NCBI RefSeq assembly: GCF_001690705.1 | Contig: NZ_LZGK01000014.1 | Coordinates: 1-64,000 of the forward strand | Origin: Gilliamella sp. wkB178 | Lineage (GTDB): Bacteria > Pseudomonadota > Gammaproteobacteria > Enterobacterales > Orbaceae | Direction: 5' to 3' | Length of the DNA: 64,000 nt | Shown here: positions 55,771 to 64,000 of the stretch, piece by piece | Layout: every line of letters begins with the position of its first letter | Numbering within the stretch: the stretch's first letter is position 1 | Position numbers and translations under genes: made by a program | Notes under the pieces: model-generated | Database searches by the model: none | Seen by the model: only the letters and a program-made list of their open reading frames with translations | What the model was told of the DNA's origin: nothing

Positions 55771-57444
55771 ATGTGTTCGATTTTAGGTATTCTTGATATT
55801 AAGTCAGATCCAGAACAACTACGAACTAAAGCATTAGAATTATCAAGCTTAATGCGCCATCGTGGTCCTGACTGGTCTGGTATTTTTGCCTCTGATAAAG
55901 CAATTTTAGCGCATGAACGTCTATCAATTGTGGATGTTAATACTGGTGCTCAACCGCTTTATAATAAAGATAAAACTCTAGTTTTAGCAGTTAATGGCGA
56001 AATATATAATCATCAAGAACTCCGAAATCAGTACAAAGATCGTTATGAGTTCCAAACCGGATCTGATTGTGAAGTGATTTTAGCTCTGTACCAAGAAAAA
56101 GGTATTCACTGCTTAGATGATTTACAAGGCATGTTTGCTTTTATTCTTTATGACATTAATAAAGGTAGCTATTTTATTGGTCGTGATCACATTGGTATTA
56201 TTCCAATGTACACCGGTTATGATGAAAATGGGACTTTTTATGTAGCTTCAGAAATGAAGGCATTGGTTCCTGTATGTAAAACTATTGCAGCTTTCCCGCC
56301 AGGAAGTTATCTATCTAGTACTGAAGGCGAAATCAAGTCTTATTATAAACGCGATTGGATGGATTATGATAATGTTAAAGATAATAAGACGGATATCAAT
56401 GCATTACGAGTTGCTTTAGAAGAATCAGTGAAAAGTCACCTTATGTCTGATGTGCCTTATGGCGTGTTATTGTCTGGAGGATTAGATTCTTCAGTTATTT
56501 CGGCCATTACCAAAAAATTCTCTGCTCGTCGTGTCGAAGATCAGGAAAAATCAGAAGCTTGGTGGCCACAACTACATTCGTTTGCTGTTGGTCTTAAAGG
56601 TGCACCAGATCTTAAAGCAGCACAAGCAGTAGCGAATCATTTAGGCACTGTTCACCACGAAATTAATTTCACTATTCAAGAAGGTATCGATGCAATTCGT
56701 GATGTGATCTACTTTATTGAAACTTACGATGTTACCACTATTCGTGCTTCAACACCTATGTACTTAATGGCAAGAAAAATTAAAGCGATGGGTATTAAAA
56801 TGGTGCTTTCTGGTGAAGGCGCTGATGAAGTATTTGGTGGTTATCTATATTTCCACAAAGCGCCAAATGCTAAAGAATTTCATGAAGAGACAGTTCGTAA
56901 ATTAGCCGCACTGCATATGTATGACTGTGCCCGAGCTAATAAGGCGATGGCTGCTTGGGGCGTTGAAGCTCGAGTTCCTTTTCTGGATAAAAAATTCTTG
57001 GATGTGGCAATGCGCATTAATCCGAAGGATAAAATGTGTGGTAGCAATGGTAAAATGGAAAAACATATTGTGCGCGAAGCATTTGAATCTTACTTACCTG
57101 CATCGGTTGTTTGGCGCCAAAAAGAACAATTTTCTGATGGTGTCGGTTATAGCTGGATTGATACTTTAAAAGAAATTGCCAATAGTAAAATAACTGATCA
57201 GCAATTAGAAAATGCTAAATTCCGCTTCCCTTACAATACGCCAGCAAGCAAAGAGGCTTATATGTATCGTGAAATTTTTGATGAGCTATTTCCTCTTGAA
57301 AGTGCTGCTCAGAGTGTTCCGGGTGGCCCTACTGTTGCATGTTCAACCGCTAAAGCAATTGAATGGGATGAATCATTTAAAAACCTTAATGATCCATCTG
57401 GGCGGGCTGCTGTCGGTGTGCATAATGATGCCTATAAAAAGTAA
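55771..57444 (+). CDS. asnB: Asparagine synthetase B (glutamine-hydrolysing)
   Basis: AsnB makes asparagine from aspartate, ATP and glutamine. The product has 557 residues starting at MCSILGI, whose Cys2 becomes the N-terminal nucleophile of the glutaminase domain; the ATG at 55771 follows ggag, and an upstream TTG at 55744 is rejected. RHRGPDWSG and NGEIYNHQELR mark the glutaminase half. The synthetase half has the pyrophosphate loop LLSGGLDSSVIS and VLSGEGADEVFGGYLYFH. The length is close to E. coli AsnB (554). It is followed by a terminator. Confidence 0.96.
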   Translation: MCSILGILDIKSDPEQLRTKALELSSLMRHRGPDWSGIFASDKAILAHERLSIVDVNTGAQPLYNKDKTLVLAVNGEIYNHQELRNQYKDRYEFQTGSDCEVILALYQEKGIHCLDDLQGMFAFILYDINKGSYFIGRDHIGIIPMYTGYDENGTFYVASEMKALVPVCKTIAAFPPGSYLSSTEGEIKSYYKRDWMDYDNVKDNKTDINALRVALEESVKSHLMSDVPYGVLLSGGLDSSVISAITKKFSARRVEDQEKSEAWWPQLHSFAVGLKGAPDLKAAQAVANHLGTVHHEINFTIQEGIDAIRDVIYFIETYDVTTIRASTPMYLMARKIKAMGIKMVLSGEGADEVFGGYLYFHKAPNAKEFHEETVRKLAALHMYDCARANKAMAAWGVEARVPFLDKKFLDVAMRINPKDKMCGSNGKMEKHIVREAFESYLPASVVWRQKEQFSDGVGYSWIDTLKEIANSKITDQQLENAKFRFPYNTPASKEAYMYREIFDELFPLESAAQSVPGGPTVACSTAKAIEWDESFKNLNDPSGRAAVGVHNDAYKK

Positions 57445-57484
57445 TAGGTTAGCTATGAGAATCTTCTCTATTAAAAATTAATTA

Positions 57485-57513
57485 AAAAGGGCATTTAAGC
57501 CCTTTTGTTTTTT
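57485..57513 (+). terminator. asnB intrinsic terminator
   Basis: AAAAGGGC and GCCCTTTT form an 8-bp stem with a 6-base loop, followed by a T-rich tract (gttttttt), 40 bp after asnB. Confidence 0.9.
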
Positions 57514-57589
57514 TGTATGCCGGTGAATAAGCTAAGTTAATAACTATGTTATATACAGATTAATTTAGCTAAATAATGAGGAGCAAACA

Positions 57590-58684
57590 ATGAGTCAGCT
57601 TTTTAGTCCAATCTCAATAGGTAATCAATCTTTAAACAATCGAATTGTGATTCCGCCAATGTGCCAATATTCAGCTGAAAATGGATTGGCTAATAATTGG
57701 CACCTTATGCATTATGGTACCTTGTCGAATTCTGGCGCTGGTTTAATGATTTTAGAGGCAACCGCAGTGTGCCCGGTAGGTCGATTGTCTCCATTTGATT
57801 TAGGTTTATGGGGAAATGAACAACAACAATCAATTGCTACATTAATCAGTAATATTCGTCAATATTCGGCAATACCAATAGCGATCCAACTTGTGCATGC
57901 CGGTCGTAAGGGATCTATGCCTCCATCTTGGAAACCGAAACAATATATTCCACCCCAACAAGGTGGTTGGCAAACAGTTGCTCCATCGGGAATTGCTTAT
58001 AATGAGAACTACAATACTCCGCATGCACTAACTAAAGATGAAATTAGGGTAATAGTTAAACAATTTGCTCAGGCAGCTGTAAGAGCTGATTTAGCTGGTG
58101 TTGATTTTATAGAAATTCATGCCGCCCATGGTTATTTAATTCATCAATTTTTGTCGCCATTAACCAATAAAAGAACGGATGAATATGGGGGTAGTTTTGC
58201 AAATCGAATTCGATTTTTACTTGAAATTTACCAATCCATCCGCGAACAGTTTTCTATTAAAAAGGACGTTGGTATTAGAATATCAGCAACTGATTGGTAT
58301 GAAGGGGGGTGGAATCTTGATGAGTCAATCCAATTAGCTGAAAAGCTAGATGCACTTCAATGTAGTTATATTCATGTTTCAACGGGTGGGTTAGTTGAAA
58401 ATCAACAAATACAGTTAGGCCCAAACTATCAAGTACCATTTGCACAAGCAGTTAAACAAAGAGTAACAATGCCTGTAATTACTGTAGGATTAATTACTGA
58501 AGCCATTCAAGCAGAAGCAATAGTTTCAACTAAACAAGCCGATATGGTTGCAGTAGGTCGCGCCTTAGCATTTGATCCTCATTGGGTAAGGCAAGCAGCT
58601 ATTAAGTTAGGAGGTAAAACCTCTATTCCACCACAATATTTATCTAGTGTACCTCATGGTTTTAAAAATTTATTTATTGATTAA
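57590..58684 (+). CDS. Old-yellow-enzyme family NAD(P)H:flavin oxidoreductase (YqjM-like)
   Basis: The 364-residue FMN enzyme reduces activated C=C bonds of alpha,beta-unsaturated compounds. It carries the YqjM/XenA-type (class III) Cys and Tyr near FMN (MCQYSAENG, Cys25 and Tyr27) and LVHAGRKGSMPPSW. The substrate-binding histidines lie in FIEIHAAHGYLIHQFLSP, followed by RTDEYGGSFANRIRF. A good gagga site precedes the ATG. It lies alone between two terminators. A detoxification or redox-stress role is usual for the family; the substrate is unknown. Confidence 0.91.
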   Translation: MSQLFSPISIGNQSLNNRIVIPPMCQYSAENGLANNWHLMHYGTLSNSGAGLMILEATAVCPVGRLSPFDLGLWGNEQQQSIATLISNIRQYSAIPIAIQLVHAGRKGSMPPSWKPKQYIPPQQGGWQTVAPSGIAYNENYNTPHALTKDEIRVIVKQFAQAAVRADLAGVDFIEIHAAHGYLIHQFLSPLTNKRTDEYGGSFANRIRFLLEIYQSIREQFSIKKDVGIRISATDWYEGGWNLDESIQLAEKLDALQCSYIHVSTGGLVENQQIQLGPNYQVPFAQAVKQRVTMPVITVGLITEAIQAEAIVSTKQADMVAVGRALAFDPHWVRQAAIKLGGKTSIPPQYLSSVPHGFKNLFID

Positions 58685-58700
58685 AATAGGTAAACTCTAA

Positions 58701-58730
58701 TCACATCTACCAAACAAGCGGTAGATGTGA
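58701..58730. terminator. Bidirectional hairpin between OYE gene and satP
   Basis: TCACATCTACC and GGTAGATGTGA form a perfect 11-bp stem with an 8-base loop between the converging genes. T tracts are short on both sides. Confidence 0.65.
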
Positions 58731-58739
58731 AAGTATAAA

Positions 58740-59318
58740 CTAATGGTTAGCTTGTTGTGAGGCACCAATCGGTAGAATAGTACGACCATATTGTTCATTA
58801 ATGACTTCCGCCATTGCTAAATAAATGGCACTAGCACCACAAATAATTCCTTCAAAACCAGCTACATGAATAATATCATGATTTCCTGAAATATTACCGA
58901 TAGCTAATAAGGCAAATAAAATGGTTAAGCTAGCAAAAACAAATTGCAAGGCACGATTTGCTTTTAAGGTACCAATAAACATAAAGGCTGTGAAAATGCC
59001 CCATAAAGCGAGGAAAATACCAACAAAGGTGGCATCAGTTGTTGCTGTTACAGGTGAAGTTGGTAAATACCAAATACCTACCAATGCAATCCAGAAAAAA
59101 CCATAAGAGGTAAATGCTGTTGTACCGAAAGTATTACCTTTTTTAAACTCTAAAATACCAGCAATTACTTGTGCTAGACCGCCATAAAAAATACCCATTG
59201 AAACAATTGCAGTCATAACCGGAAAAAATCCTGCATTATGAATATTTAATAAAATTGTGGTCATACCAAACCCCATCAAACCGAGCGGTCCAGGATTGGC
59301 AAGTTTTGTTTGTTGCAT
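58740..59318 (-). CDS. satP: Acetate/succinate transporter SatP (YaaH family)
   Basis: SatP moves acetate and succinate with protons. The product has 192 residues with six membrane segments. The family motif NPGPLGLMGFGMTTILLN lies at the N-terminus, and GNTFGTTAFTSYGFFWIAL and ICGASAIYLAMAEVINEQYG match E. coli SatP. The start is set at 59318 (MQQTKLANPGPL), where it aligns with E. coli and follows agga. A longer frame to 59390 adds 24 residues without homology. It is divergent from dnaK. Confidence 0.93.
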   Translation of the reverse strand: MQQTKLANPGPLGLMGFGMTTILLNIHNAGFFPVMTAIVSMGIFYGGLAQVIAGILEFKKGNTFGTTAFTSYGFFWIALVGIWYLPTSPVTATTDATFVGIFLALWGIFTAFMFIGTLKANRALQFVFASLTILFALLAIGNISGNHDIIHVAGFEGIICGASAIYLAMAEVINEQYGRTILPIGASQQANH

Positions 59319-59418
59319 ATAGATCCTATAAATTAAATTTGATATTAAAAAAAGAGCGGCAATAATAAGTGCAGAACTCCAATCAATCAAGATCTATGAA
59401 AAAATTATTTTTTTACCC

Positions 59419-59446
59419 CTTGATATTGCTAATTATGTTCCCATCT
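59419..59446 (+). promoter_or_regulatory. Sigma-32 heat-shock promoter of dnaK
   Basis: A -35 element CTTGATA preceded by CCC and a -10 element TCCCATCT are separated by 13 bp. This closely resembles the sigma-32 promoter of E. coli dnaK. It lies about 100 bp before the dnaK start. The matching sigma factor is encoded at 4340-5200. Confidence 0.88.
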
Positions 59447-59548
59447 ATGTGAAAACAAAAACAGTTCTTTGTGAATTAAGGGCTTGAAAATAAAGATTTA
59501 AGACTTATATACAAAGAATAAAATACAGATTTTGAGGAGAAAGAGATT

Positions 59549-61471
59549 ATGGGTAAAATTATTGGTATAGATTTAGGTACAACAAATTCATGTGTTGCAG
59601 TAATGGATAACGGTCAAGCAAAAGTAATAGAAAATGCAGAAGGCGATCGTACAACTCCGTCAATTATTGCATATACACAAGATGGAGAAATACTAGTCGG
59701 TCAACCGGCAAAACGTCAAGCTGTAACTAATCCACAAAATACATTATTTGCAATTAAACGTTTAATTGGTCGTCGTTATGATGATGCCGAAGTACAACGC
59801 GATGTGGGCATTATGCCTTATAAAATTGTAAAAGCTGATAATGGTGATGCTTGGGTTGATGTTAAAGGGCAAAAAATTGCTCCACCACAAATTTCTGCTG
59901 AAGTATTAAAGAAAATGAAGAAAACTGCAGAAGATTATTTGGGTGAACCGGTAACTGAAGCAGTTATCACTGTTCCTGCTTATTTTAACGATGCTCAACG
60001 TCAGGCAACTAAAGATGCTGGTCGTATTGCTGGTCTTGATGTTAAACGCATTATTAATGAACCAACTGCAGCAGCACTTGCTTACGGTTTAGATAAAGAT
60101 GTAGGTAACCGTACTATTGCGGTGTATGACCTTGGTGGTGGTACATTTGATATTTCAATCATTGAAATTGATGATGTTGATGGTGAAAAAACATTTGAAG
60201 TATTAGCAACTAATGGTGATACTCACTTAGGTGGTGAAGACTTCGATTCTCGCTTAATTAATTATTTAGTTGATGAATTTAAACGTGAACAAGGTTTCGA
60301 CCTTAAAAATGATCCACTTGCAATGCAACGTTTAAAAGAAGCTGCAGAAAAAGCTAAAATTGAATTATCATCAGCTCAACAAACAGATATTAACTTGCCA
60401 TATATCACTGCTGATGCAACAGGACCTAAACACTTAAATATTAAAGTGACACGTGCAAAACTTGAATCTTTAGTTGAAGATTTAGTTAAACGTTCAATGG
60501 ATCCAGTTAAAACTGCATTACAAGATGCCGGTCTTTCGGTATCAGATATTAAAGATGTGATTTTAGTTGGTGGTCAAACACGTATGCCAATGGTGCAAAA
60601 AGCAGTTGCAGACTTCTTCGGCAAAGAACCACGTAAAGATGTAAACCCTGATGAAGCAGTTGCTGTAGGTGCAGCAGTTCAAGGTGGTGTATTAGGTGGT
60701 GATGTTAAAGATGTATTGTTACTTGATGTAACACCATTGTCATTAGGTATTGAGACTATGGGTGGTGTAATGACTACATTAATTGAGAAAAATACCACTA
60801 TTCCTACTAAACATAGTCAGGTGTTCTCAACCGCTGAAGATAATCAGTCAGCAGTAACTATTCATGTGTTACAAGGTGAACGTAAACGTGCGAGTGATAA
60901 TAAATCATTAGGTCAATTCAATCTTGATGGTATTCAAGCGGCTCCACGTGGTATGCCACAAATTGAAGTAACTTTTGATATTGATGCTGATGGTATTTTG
61001 CATGTATCAGCGAAAGATAAGAATACTGGTCGTGAACAAAATATTACCATCAAAGCTTCTTCTGGATTAAGTGAAGAAGAAATTCAAAAAATGGTTCATG
61101 ATGCAGAAGCTAATGCTGATGCAGACCGTAAATTTGAAGAATTGGCACAAATTCGTAACCAAGCCGATCATTTGGTTCACACAACACGTAAACAAGTGAC
61201 AGAGGCTGGCGATCAATTATCAGCTGATGATAAAAAAGCTATCGAAGATGCCGTAAGTGCTTTGGAAGTTGCCGCTCGCGGTGAAGATAAAGCTGAAATT
61301 GAAGCGAAAATTAATGCATTGATGGAAGCATCTAAGAAATTGCTTGAATTAGCACAACAACAAGCGCAAGCAGAACAATCTGCTAGTCAATCAAATGGCG
61401 GGGATAACTCTGCTGCCCAAGATGATGTTGTTGATGCTGATTTTAAAGAAGTTGATGATGATAAAAAATAA
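59549..61471 (+). CDS. dnaK: Hsp70 chaperone DnaK
   Basis: DnaK refolds proteins with DnaJ and GrpE and, in relatives, holds sigma-32 inactive. In the 640 residues, [16 protein letters not shown] and [15 protein letters not shown] mark the ATPase domain. The linker [15 protein letters not shown] precedes the substrate-binding domain, followed by a helical lid and the acidic C-terminus [15 protein letters not shown] with the EEVD-like end. The length matches E. coli (638). A strong gaggag site precedes the ATG. dnaJ follows after 126 bp. Confidence 0.98.
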   Translation: MGKIIGIDLGTTNSCVAVMDNGQAKVIENAEGDRTTPSIIAYTQDGEILVGQPAKRQAVTNPQNTLFAIKRLIGRRYDDAEVQRDVGIMPYKIVKADNGDAWVDVKGQKIAPPQISAEVLKKMKKTAEDYLGEPVTEAVITVPAYFNDAQRQATKDAGRIAGLDVKRIINEPTAAALAYGLDKDVGNRTIAVYDLGGGTFDISIIEIDDVDGEKTFEVLATNGDTHLGGEDFDSRLINYLVDEFKREQGFDLKNDPLAMQRLKEAAEKAKIELSSAQQTDINLPYITADATGPKHLNIKVTRAKLESLVEDLVKRSMDPVKTALQDAGLSVSDIKDVILVGGQTRMPMVQKAVADFFGKEPRKDVNPDEAVAVGAAVQGGVLGGDVKDVLLLDVTPLSLGIETMGGVMTTLIEKNTTIPTKHSQVFSTAEDNQSAVTIHVLQGERKRASDNKSLGQFNLDGIQAAPRGMPQIEVTFDIDADGILHVSAKDKNTGREQNITIKASSGLSEEEIQKMVHDAEANADADRKFEELAQIRNQADHLVHTTRKQVTEAGDQLSADDKKAIEDAVSALEVAARGEDKAEIEAKINALMEASKKLLELAQQQAQAEQSASQSNGGDNSAAQDDVVDADFKEVDDDKK

Positions 61472-61531
61472 ACGTTAATTATTATGTTTTTTTAATGAGT
61501 TATTTCAACAAGTTTTAAACATATAATACAT

Positions 61532-61563
61532 TAAACGGGCGCGAGGTAACTCAAGCCCGTTTA
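61532..61563 (+). terminator. Hairpin between dnaK and dnaJ
   Basis: TAAACGGGC and GCCCGTTTA form a perfect 9-bp stem with a 14-base loop. Only a short T-rich tail follows, so it may attenuate rather than stop transcription into dnaJ. Confidence 0.6.
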
Positions 61564-61597
61564 GTTGTATTTAAAACGAAAAAAGTAAAGGTTAATT

Positions 61598-62731
61598 ATG
61601 GCGAAGAAAGATTATTATGAAATATTAGGCGTAAGTAAAAATGCCACTGAAAGTGAGATAAAAAAAGCCTATAAGCGCCTAGCCATGAAATATCATCCCG
61701 ATAAAAATCAGGATAATAAAGCAGAAGCTGAAGCTAAATTTAAAGAAGTCAAAGAAGCTTATGAAATCTTAACTGATGAACAAAAGAAGGCCGCTTATGA
61801 TCAATATGGACATGCCGCTTTTGAACAAGGTTTTGGGGCTGGTGCTGGTTCCGGTGGATTTGGCGGATTTGGTGGTGGTTCTGCTTTTGATGATATCTTT
61901 AGTGACTTCTTCGGTGGTGGTCGCGGCCGTGGTGGACAAGGTCCAACAAGAGGTTCTGATTTACAATATAATATTTCGCTAACATTAGAAGAAGCTGCTG
62001 CTGGTGTTAAAAAAGAAATAAAAGTACCAACATGGGTAACATGTGATGTTTGTCATGGACAAGGAACAGAAAAATCCTCGGATGTGGTGACTTGTGATAC
62101 TTGCCATGGTGCAGGTGTGGTACAAATGCGACAAGGATTTTTTGCTGTACAACAAGAATGCCCAACTTGTCATGGTCGAGGTAAAGTTGTTAAGAATCCT
62201 TGTAAGAAATGTCATGGTGAAGGTCGAGTACAAAAAACTAAAACATTGTCGGTTACAATTCCGGCTGGTGTTGATACCGGCAACCGTATTAGATTATCAG
62301 GTGAAGGTGAAGCAGGTTTAAATGGGGCCCCGGCTGGCGATCTATATGTTCAAGTACAAGTTAAACCACATGCCATTTTTGAGCGTGATGGTTCTAATCT
62401 TCATTGTGAAATTCCAATTAATATTGCATTAGCATCTTTAGGTGGCGAAGTTGAGGTACCGACTCTTAATGGTAAGGTAAGTTTAACGATCCCAGCTGAA
62501 ACTCAAACAGGCAAAATGTTTAGATTACGTGGTAAAGGTATTAAGTCATTACGTGGTAGTGCAATGGGTGATCTATACTGCCATGTAGTAGTTGAAACAC
62601 CTGTCAACTTAACAACTAAACAGAAAGAATTACTTAAAGAATTAGGTGAAAGTTTTAAAGCTGATAAAAGTTCTAAACATAGCCCCAAAGAAAAGAGCTT
62701 TTTTGACAAAGTGAAAAAGTTTTTTGGCTAA
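61598..62731 (+). CDS. dnaJ: Hsp40 co-chaperone DnaJ
   Basis: DnaJ stimulates the DnaK ATPase and delivers substrates. In the 377 residues, the J domain comes first with the HPD motif in MKYHPDKNQ, then a Gly/Phe-rich linker (about 77-115). Four zinc-binding repeats follow ([32 protein letters not shown]), then the C-terminal substrate domains. The length equals that of E. coli (376) within one residue. A strong aaaggttaat site precedes the ATG. Confidence 0.98.
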   Translation: MAKKDYYEILGVSKNATESEIKKAYKRLAMKYHPDKNQDNKAEAEAKFKEVKEAYEILTDEQKKAAYDQYGHAAFEQGFGAGAGSGGFGGFGGGSAFDDIFSDFFGGGRGRGGQGPTRGSDLQYNISLTLEEAAAGVKKEIKVPTWVTCDVCHGQGTEKSSDVVTCDTCHGAGVVQMRQGFFAVQQECPTCHGRGKVVKNPCKKCHGEGRVQKTKTLSVTIPAGVDTGNRIRLSGEGEAGLNGAPAGDLYVQVQVKPHAIFERDGSNLHCEIPINIALASLGGEVEVPTLNGKVSLTIPAETQTGKMFRLRGKGIKSLRGSAMGDLYCHVVVETPVNLTTKQKELLKELGESFKADKSSKHSPKEKSFFDKVKKFFG

Positions 62732-62755
62732 AACTAATTATTAATATATTGATGG

Positions 62756-62780
62756 CGAGGTTGGGTTACTAACCTCGTTT
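62756..62780 (+). terminator. Weak terminator after dnaJ
   Basis: CGAGGTT and AACCTCG form a 7-bp stem with an 8-base loop, followed by only three T residues, 25 bp after dnaJ. Confidence 0.55.
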
Positions 62781-62851
62781 ATGTATAATTATTTTATACT
62801 AATTAGATAAGTGTGATTGGCTTAGTGAATAGAATTTGACTTTGTTATAAT

Positions 62852-62877
62852 AAAAAACCCAGCAAATGCTGGGTTTT
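62852..62877 (-). terminator. grcA intrinsic terminator
   Basis: On the minus strand AAAACCCAGCA pairs with TGCTGGGTTTT across a 2-base loop and continues into a run of T residues, 24 bp after the grcA stop codon. It also shields against read-through from dnaJ. Confidence 0.85.
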
Positions 62878-62900
62878 AAAATTGGTCACATTAACTTACA

Positions 62901-63284
62901 TTAGATTTTTGTAGTAAATGTACGTGCAATAACATCGCGTTGTTGTTCAGCAGTTAGTGAATTGAAGCGTACTGCATAACCAGAAACACGAATTGTTAAT
63001 TGTGGATATTTTTCTGGATGTTGCACTGCGTCTTCTAGTGTTTCACGACGAAGAACATTAACGTTTAAATGTTGACCACCTTCAACTTTAACTGTTGGTG
63101 CGATATCTAGTGGTACTTCACGATATTCGAATTTACCAAGTTCAGCTGTTGGAATCACTTGATCTTCTTTATATACTGATTTAGCAGCAACACAACGTGC
63201 TTCTTTAGTTGAATCATCTAATAACCAGAAAGAATTAAGAAGAGCTGCATTATTTGCTTTAGTAATTTGGATACCTGTAATCAT
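62901..63284 (-). CDS. grcA: Autonomous glycyl radical cofactor GrcA
   Basis: GrcA replaces the damaged glycyl-radical domain of pyruvate formate-lyase after oxygen exposure. The product has 127 residues from [10 protein letters not shown]; a longer frame to 63299 is rejected because ggagg lies just upstream of this [21 protein letters not shown] and the glycyl radical loop [13 protein letters not shown] are nearly identical to E. coli GrcA. An FNR-like site lies upstream. The gene shows that the organism lives fermentatively with pyruvate formate-lyase. It diverges from ung, as in E. coli. Confidence 0.96.
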   Translation of the reverse strand: MITGIQITKANNAALLNSFWLLDDSTKEARCVAAKSVYKEDQVIPTAELGKFEYREVPLDIAPTVKVEGGQHLNVNVLRRETLEDAVQHPEKYPQLTIRVSGYAVRFNSLTAEQQRDVIARTFTTKI

Positions 63285-63351
63285 TTTAAAATCCTCCATA
63301 ATGGGCTTAATTACCCTAACCTATTGTTGGTTAATATAGCACTTTAAAAAT

Positions 63352-63365
63352 TTGATTAAAGTCAA
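63352..63365. promoter_or_regulatory. FNR-like site upstream of grcA
   Basis: TTGAT-TAAA-GTCAA differs from the FNR consensus by one base. It lies about 70 bp before the grcA start. E. coli grcA is FNR-activated under low oxygen, which supports the reading. Confidence 0.5.
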
Positions 63366-63472
63366 AAAAAGCTATTAATTTGATAAGTAATACCTTTGAA
63401 TTTAATTTTTTATTACGATCGGTTATTATGTTGTTAATGATTAAAATAAATTGAATGTGTGAACAAAATAAT

Positions 63473-64000
63473 ATGATGACCAAATTAACATGGCATGATG
63501 TCATTGGTGAGGAAAAACAGAAGCCTTACTTCCAGCAAATAATGCAATTTGTCGCATCGCAACGAGCAGCAGGCAAAGTAATTTATCCGCCGCAACATGA
63601 TGTATTTAATGCCTTTCGATTCACACCATTTGCGAATATTAAAGTGGTAATTTTAGGGCAAGATCCTTATCATGGACCAAATCAAGCCCATGGATTATCT
63701 TTTTCAGTCTTGCCTGGTATTAAACCGCCACCATCGTTATTGAATATTTATAAAGAACTAGCAACTGATATTGAAGGTTTTAAAATACCATCGCATGGTT
63801 ATTTAGCTTCTTGGGCGACTCAAGGAGTACTGTTATTAAATACGGTATTAACTGTTGAAGCAGGTCAAGCTCATTCACATGCAAAAATAGGTTGGGAAAC
63901 TTTTACTGATCATGTTATTGCCGCAATTGATAAATACCTTGATGGTGTGGTGTTTTTGCTATGGGGTTCACCGGCACAAAGAAAGGGGCAATTTATTGAT
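63473..64000 (+). CDS. ung: Uracil-DNA glycosylase (cut by window end)
   Basis: Ung removes uracil from DNA in base-excision repair. The first 176 residues are in the window and the frame is still open at its end. GQDPYHGP carries the catalytic Asp (residue 64 counting from the first ATG, as in E. coli Asp64). [33 protein letters not shown] and [11 protein letters not shown] match the family. Two ATG codons stand in tandem at 63473 and 63476; the second gives MTKLTWHDV, closest to E. coli. The missing part includes the catalytic His loop. Confidence 0.95.
   Translation, partial: MMTKLTWHDVIGEEKQKPYFQQIMQFVASQRAAGKVIYPPQHDVFNAFRFTPFANIKVVILGQDPYHGPNQAHGLSFSVLPGIKPPPSLLNIYKELATDIEGFKIPSHGYLASWATQGVLLLNTVLTVEAGQAHSHAKIGWETFTDHVIAAIDKYLDGVVFLLWGSPAQRKGQFID

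Noticed and set aside
58711-58722. ACAAGCGGT, like the Pasteurellaceae DNA uptake signal
   Set aside because: I noticed only this exact copy, in a terminator loop, with two partial matches elsewhere. That is too few for an uptake signal, which would be very frequent.

Overview
The window looks like chromosome of an AT-rich gammaproteobacterium. Enterobacteria-like gene neighbourhoods (ftsY-ftsE-ftsX-rpoH, ribF-ileS-lspA-ispH, ydbH-ynbE-ydbL, dnaK-dnaJ, grcA next to ung, yihD next to a dsbA homologue) sit beside several sugar-acid and sugar catabolic islands. Very low GC, proteins close to E. coli at the sequence level, and many small sugar loci under apparent CRP control suggest a gut-associated member of the Orbaceae (Gilliamella/Orbus type). 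That placement is an inference; no marker was compared.

Layout. 1-880: 3' end of a 23S rRNA, 5S rRNA and the rrn terminator. 919-5257: rluE, ftsYEX and rpoH, with a CRP-type site before rpoH and a terminator after it. 5315-8854: a membrane protein/XRE regulator pair behind two palindromes, a ygeA racemase, an unrecognised exported protein, and a sirtuin without zinc cysteines. 9015-15900 (minus strand): an eight-gene operon combining the 3-oxo-tetronate enzymes OtnK, OtnC and OtnI and a DeoR regulator with a BKACE enzyme, a BASS transporter, a GlcG-like protein and a racemase-like protein, behind a perfect CRP-type site. 16251-21916: mtgA, mobB, a threonine aldolase gene broken by an 8-bp tandem duplication, mobA, yihD and a strongly modified DsbA (SPSC instead of CPHC, plus six 38-residue repeats). 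21931-25096: macAB.

25455-33365: a 2-keto-3-deoxygluconate (KDG) locus with two IclR paralogues, kdgK, a YhcH-family protein, a KduD-like dehydrogenase, two further dehydrogenases, kdgT and a small exported protein. Its divergent control region carries three copies of a GGAAT-N3-ATTCC palindrome and two CRP-type sites. 33641-43062: housekeeping genes yfhL, ispH, lspA, ileS, ribF, folE and polA. 43347-51205 (minus strand): a sugar operon with FGGY kinase, fucose-isomerase-family enzyme, DapA-family lyase, sialidase-like propeller protein, MFS transporter and LacI regulator, behind a LacI-type operator and a CRP-like site. 51788-64000: gltX, a short ydbH with ynbE and ydbL, asnB, an old-yellow-enzyme family protein, satP, dnaK (clear sigma-32 promoter), dnaJ, grcA and the start of ung, which runs off the window.

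Catabolic logic. The KDG and tetronate-type loci both feed sugar acids to central metabolism: KDG through KDG-6-phosphate, and 3-oxo-tetronate-4-phosphate to dihydroxyacetone phosphate. The isomerase/kinase pair of the third locus would make a ketose phosphate. All three have CRP-type sites, so they are probably secondary carbon sources. No mobile element, CRISPR array or tRNA gene was recognised. The most notable items are the altered DsbA, the tetronate/BKACE operon, the KDG operator set, the sialidase-like/isomerase/kinase operon, and the 8-bp duplication that breaks the aldolase gene.
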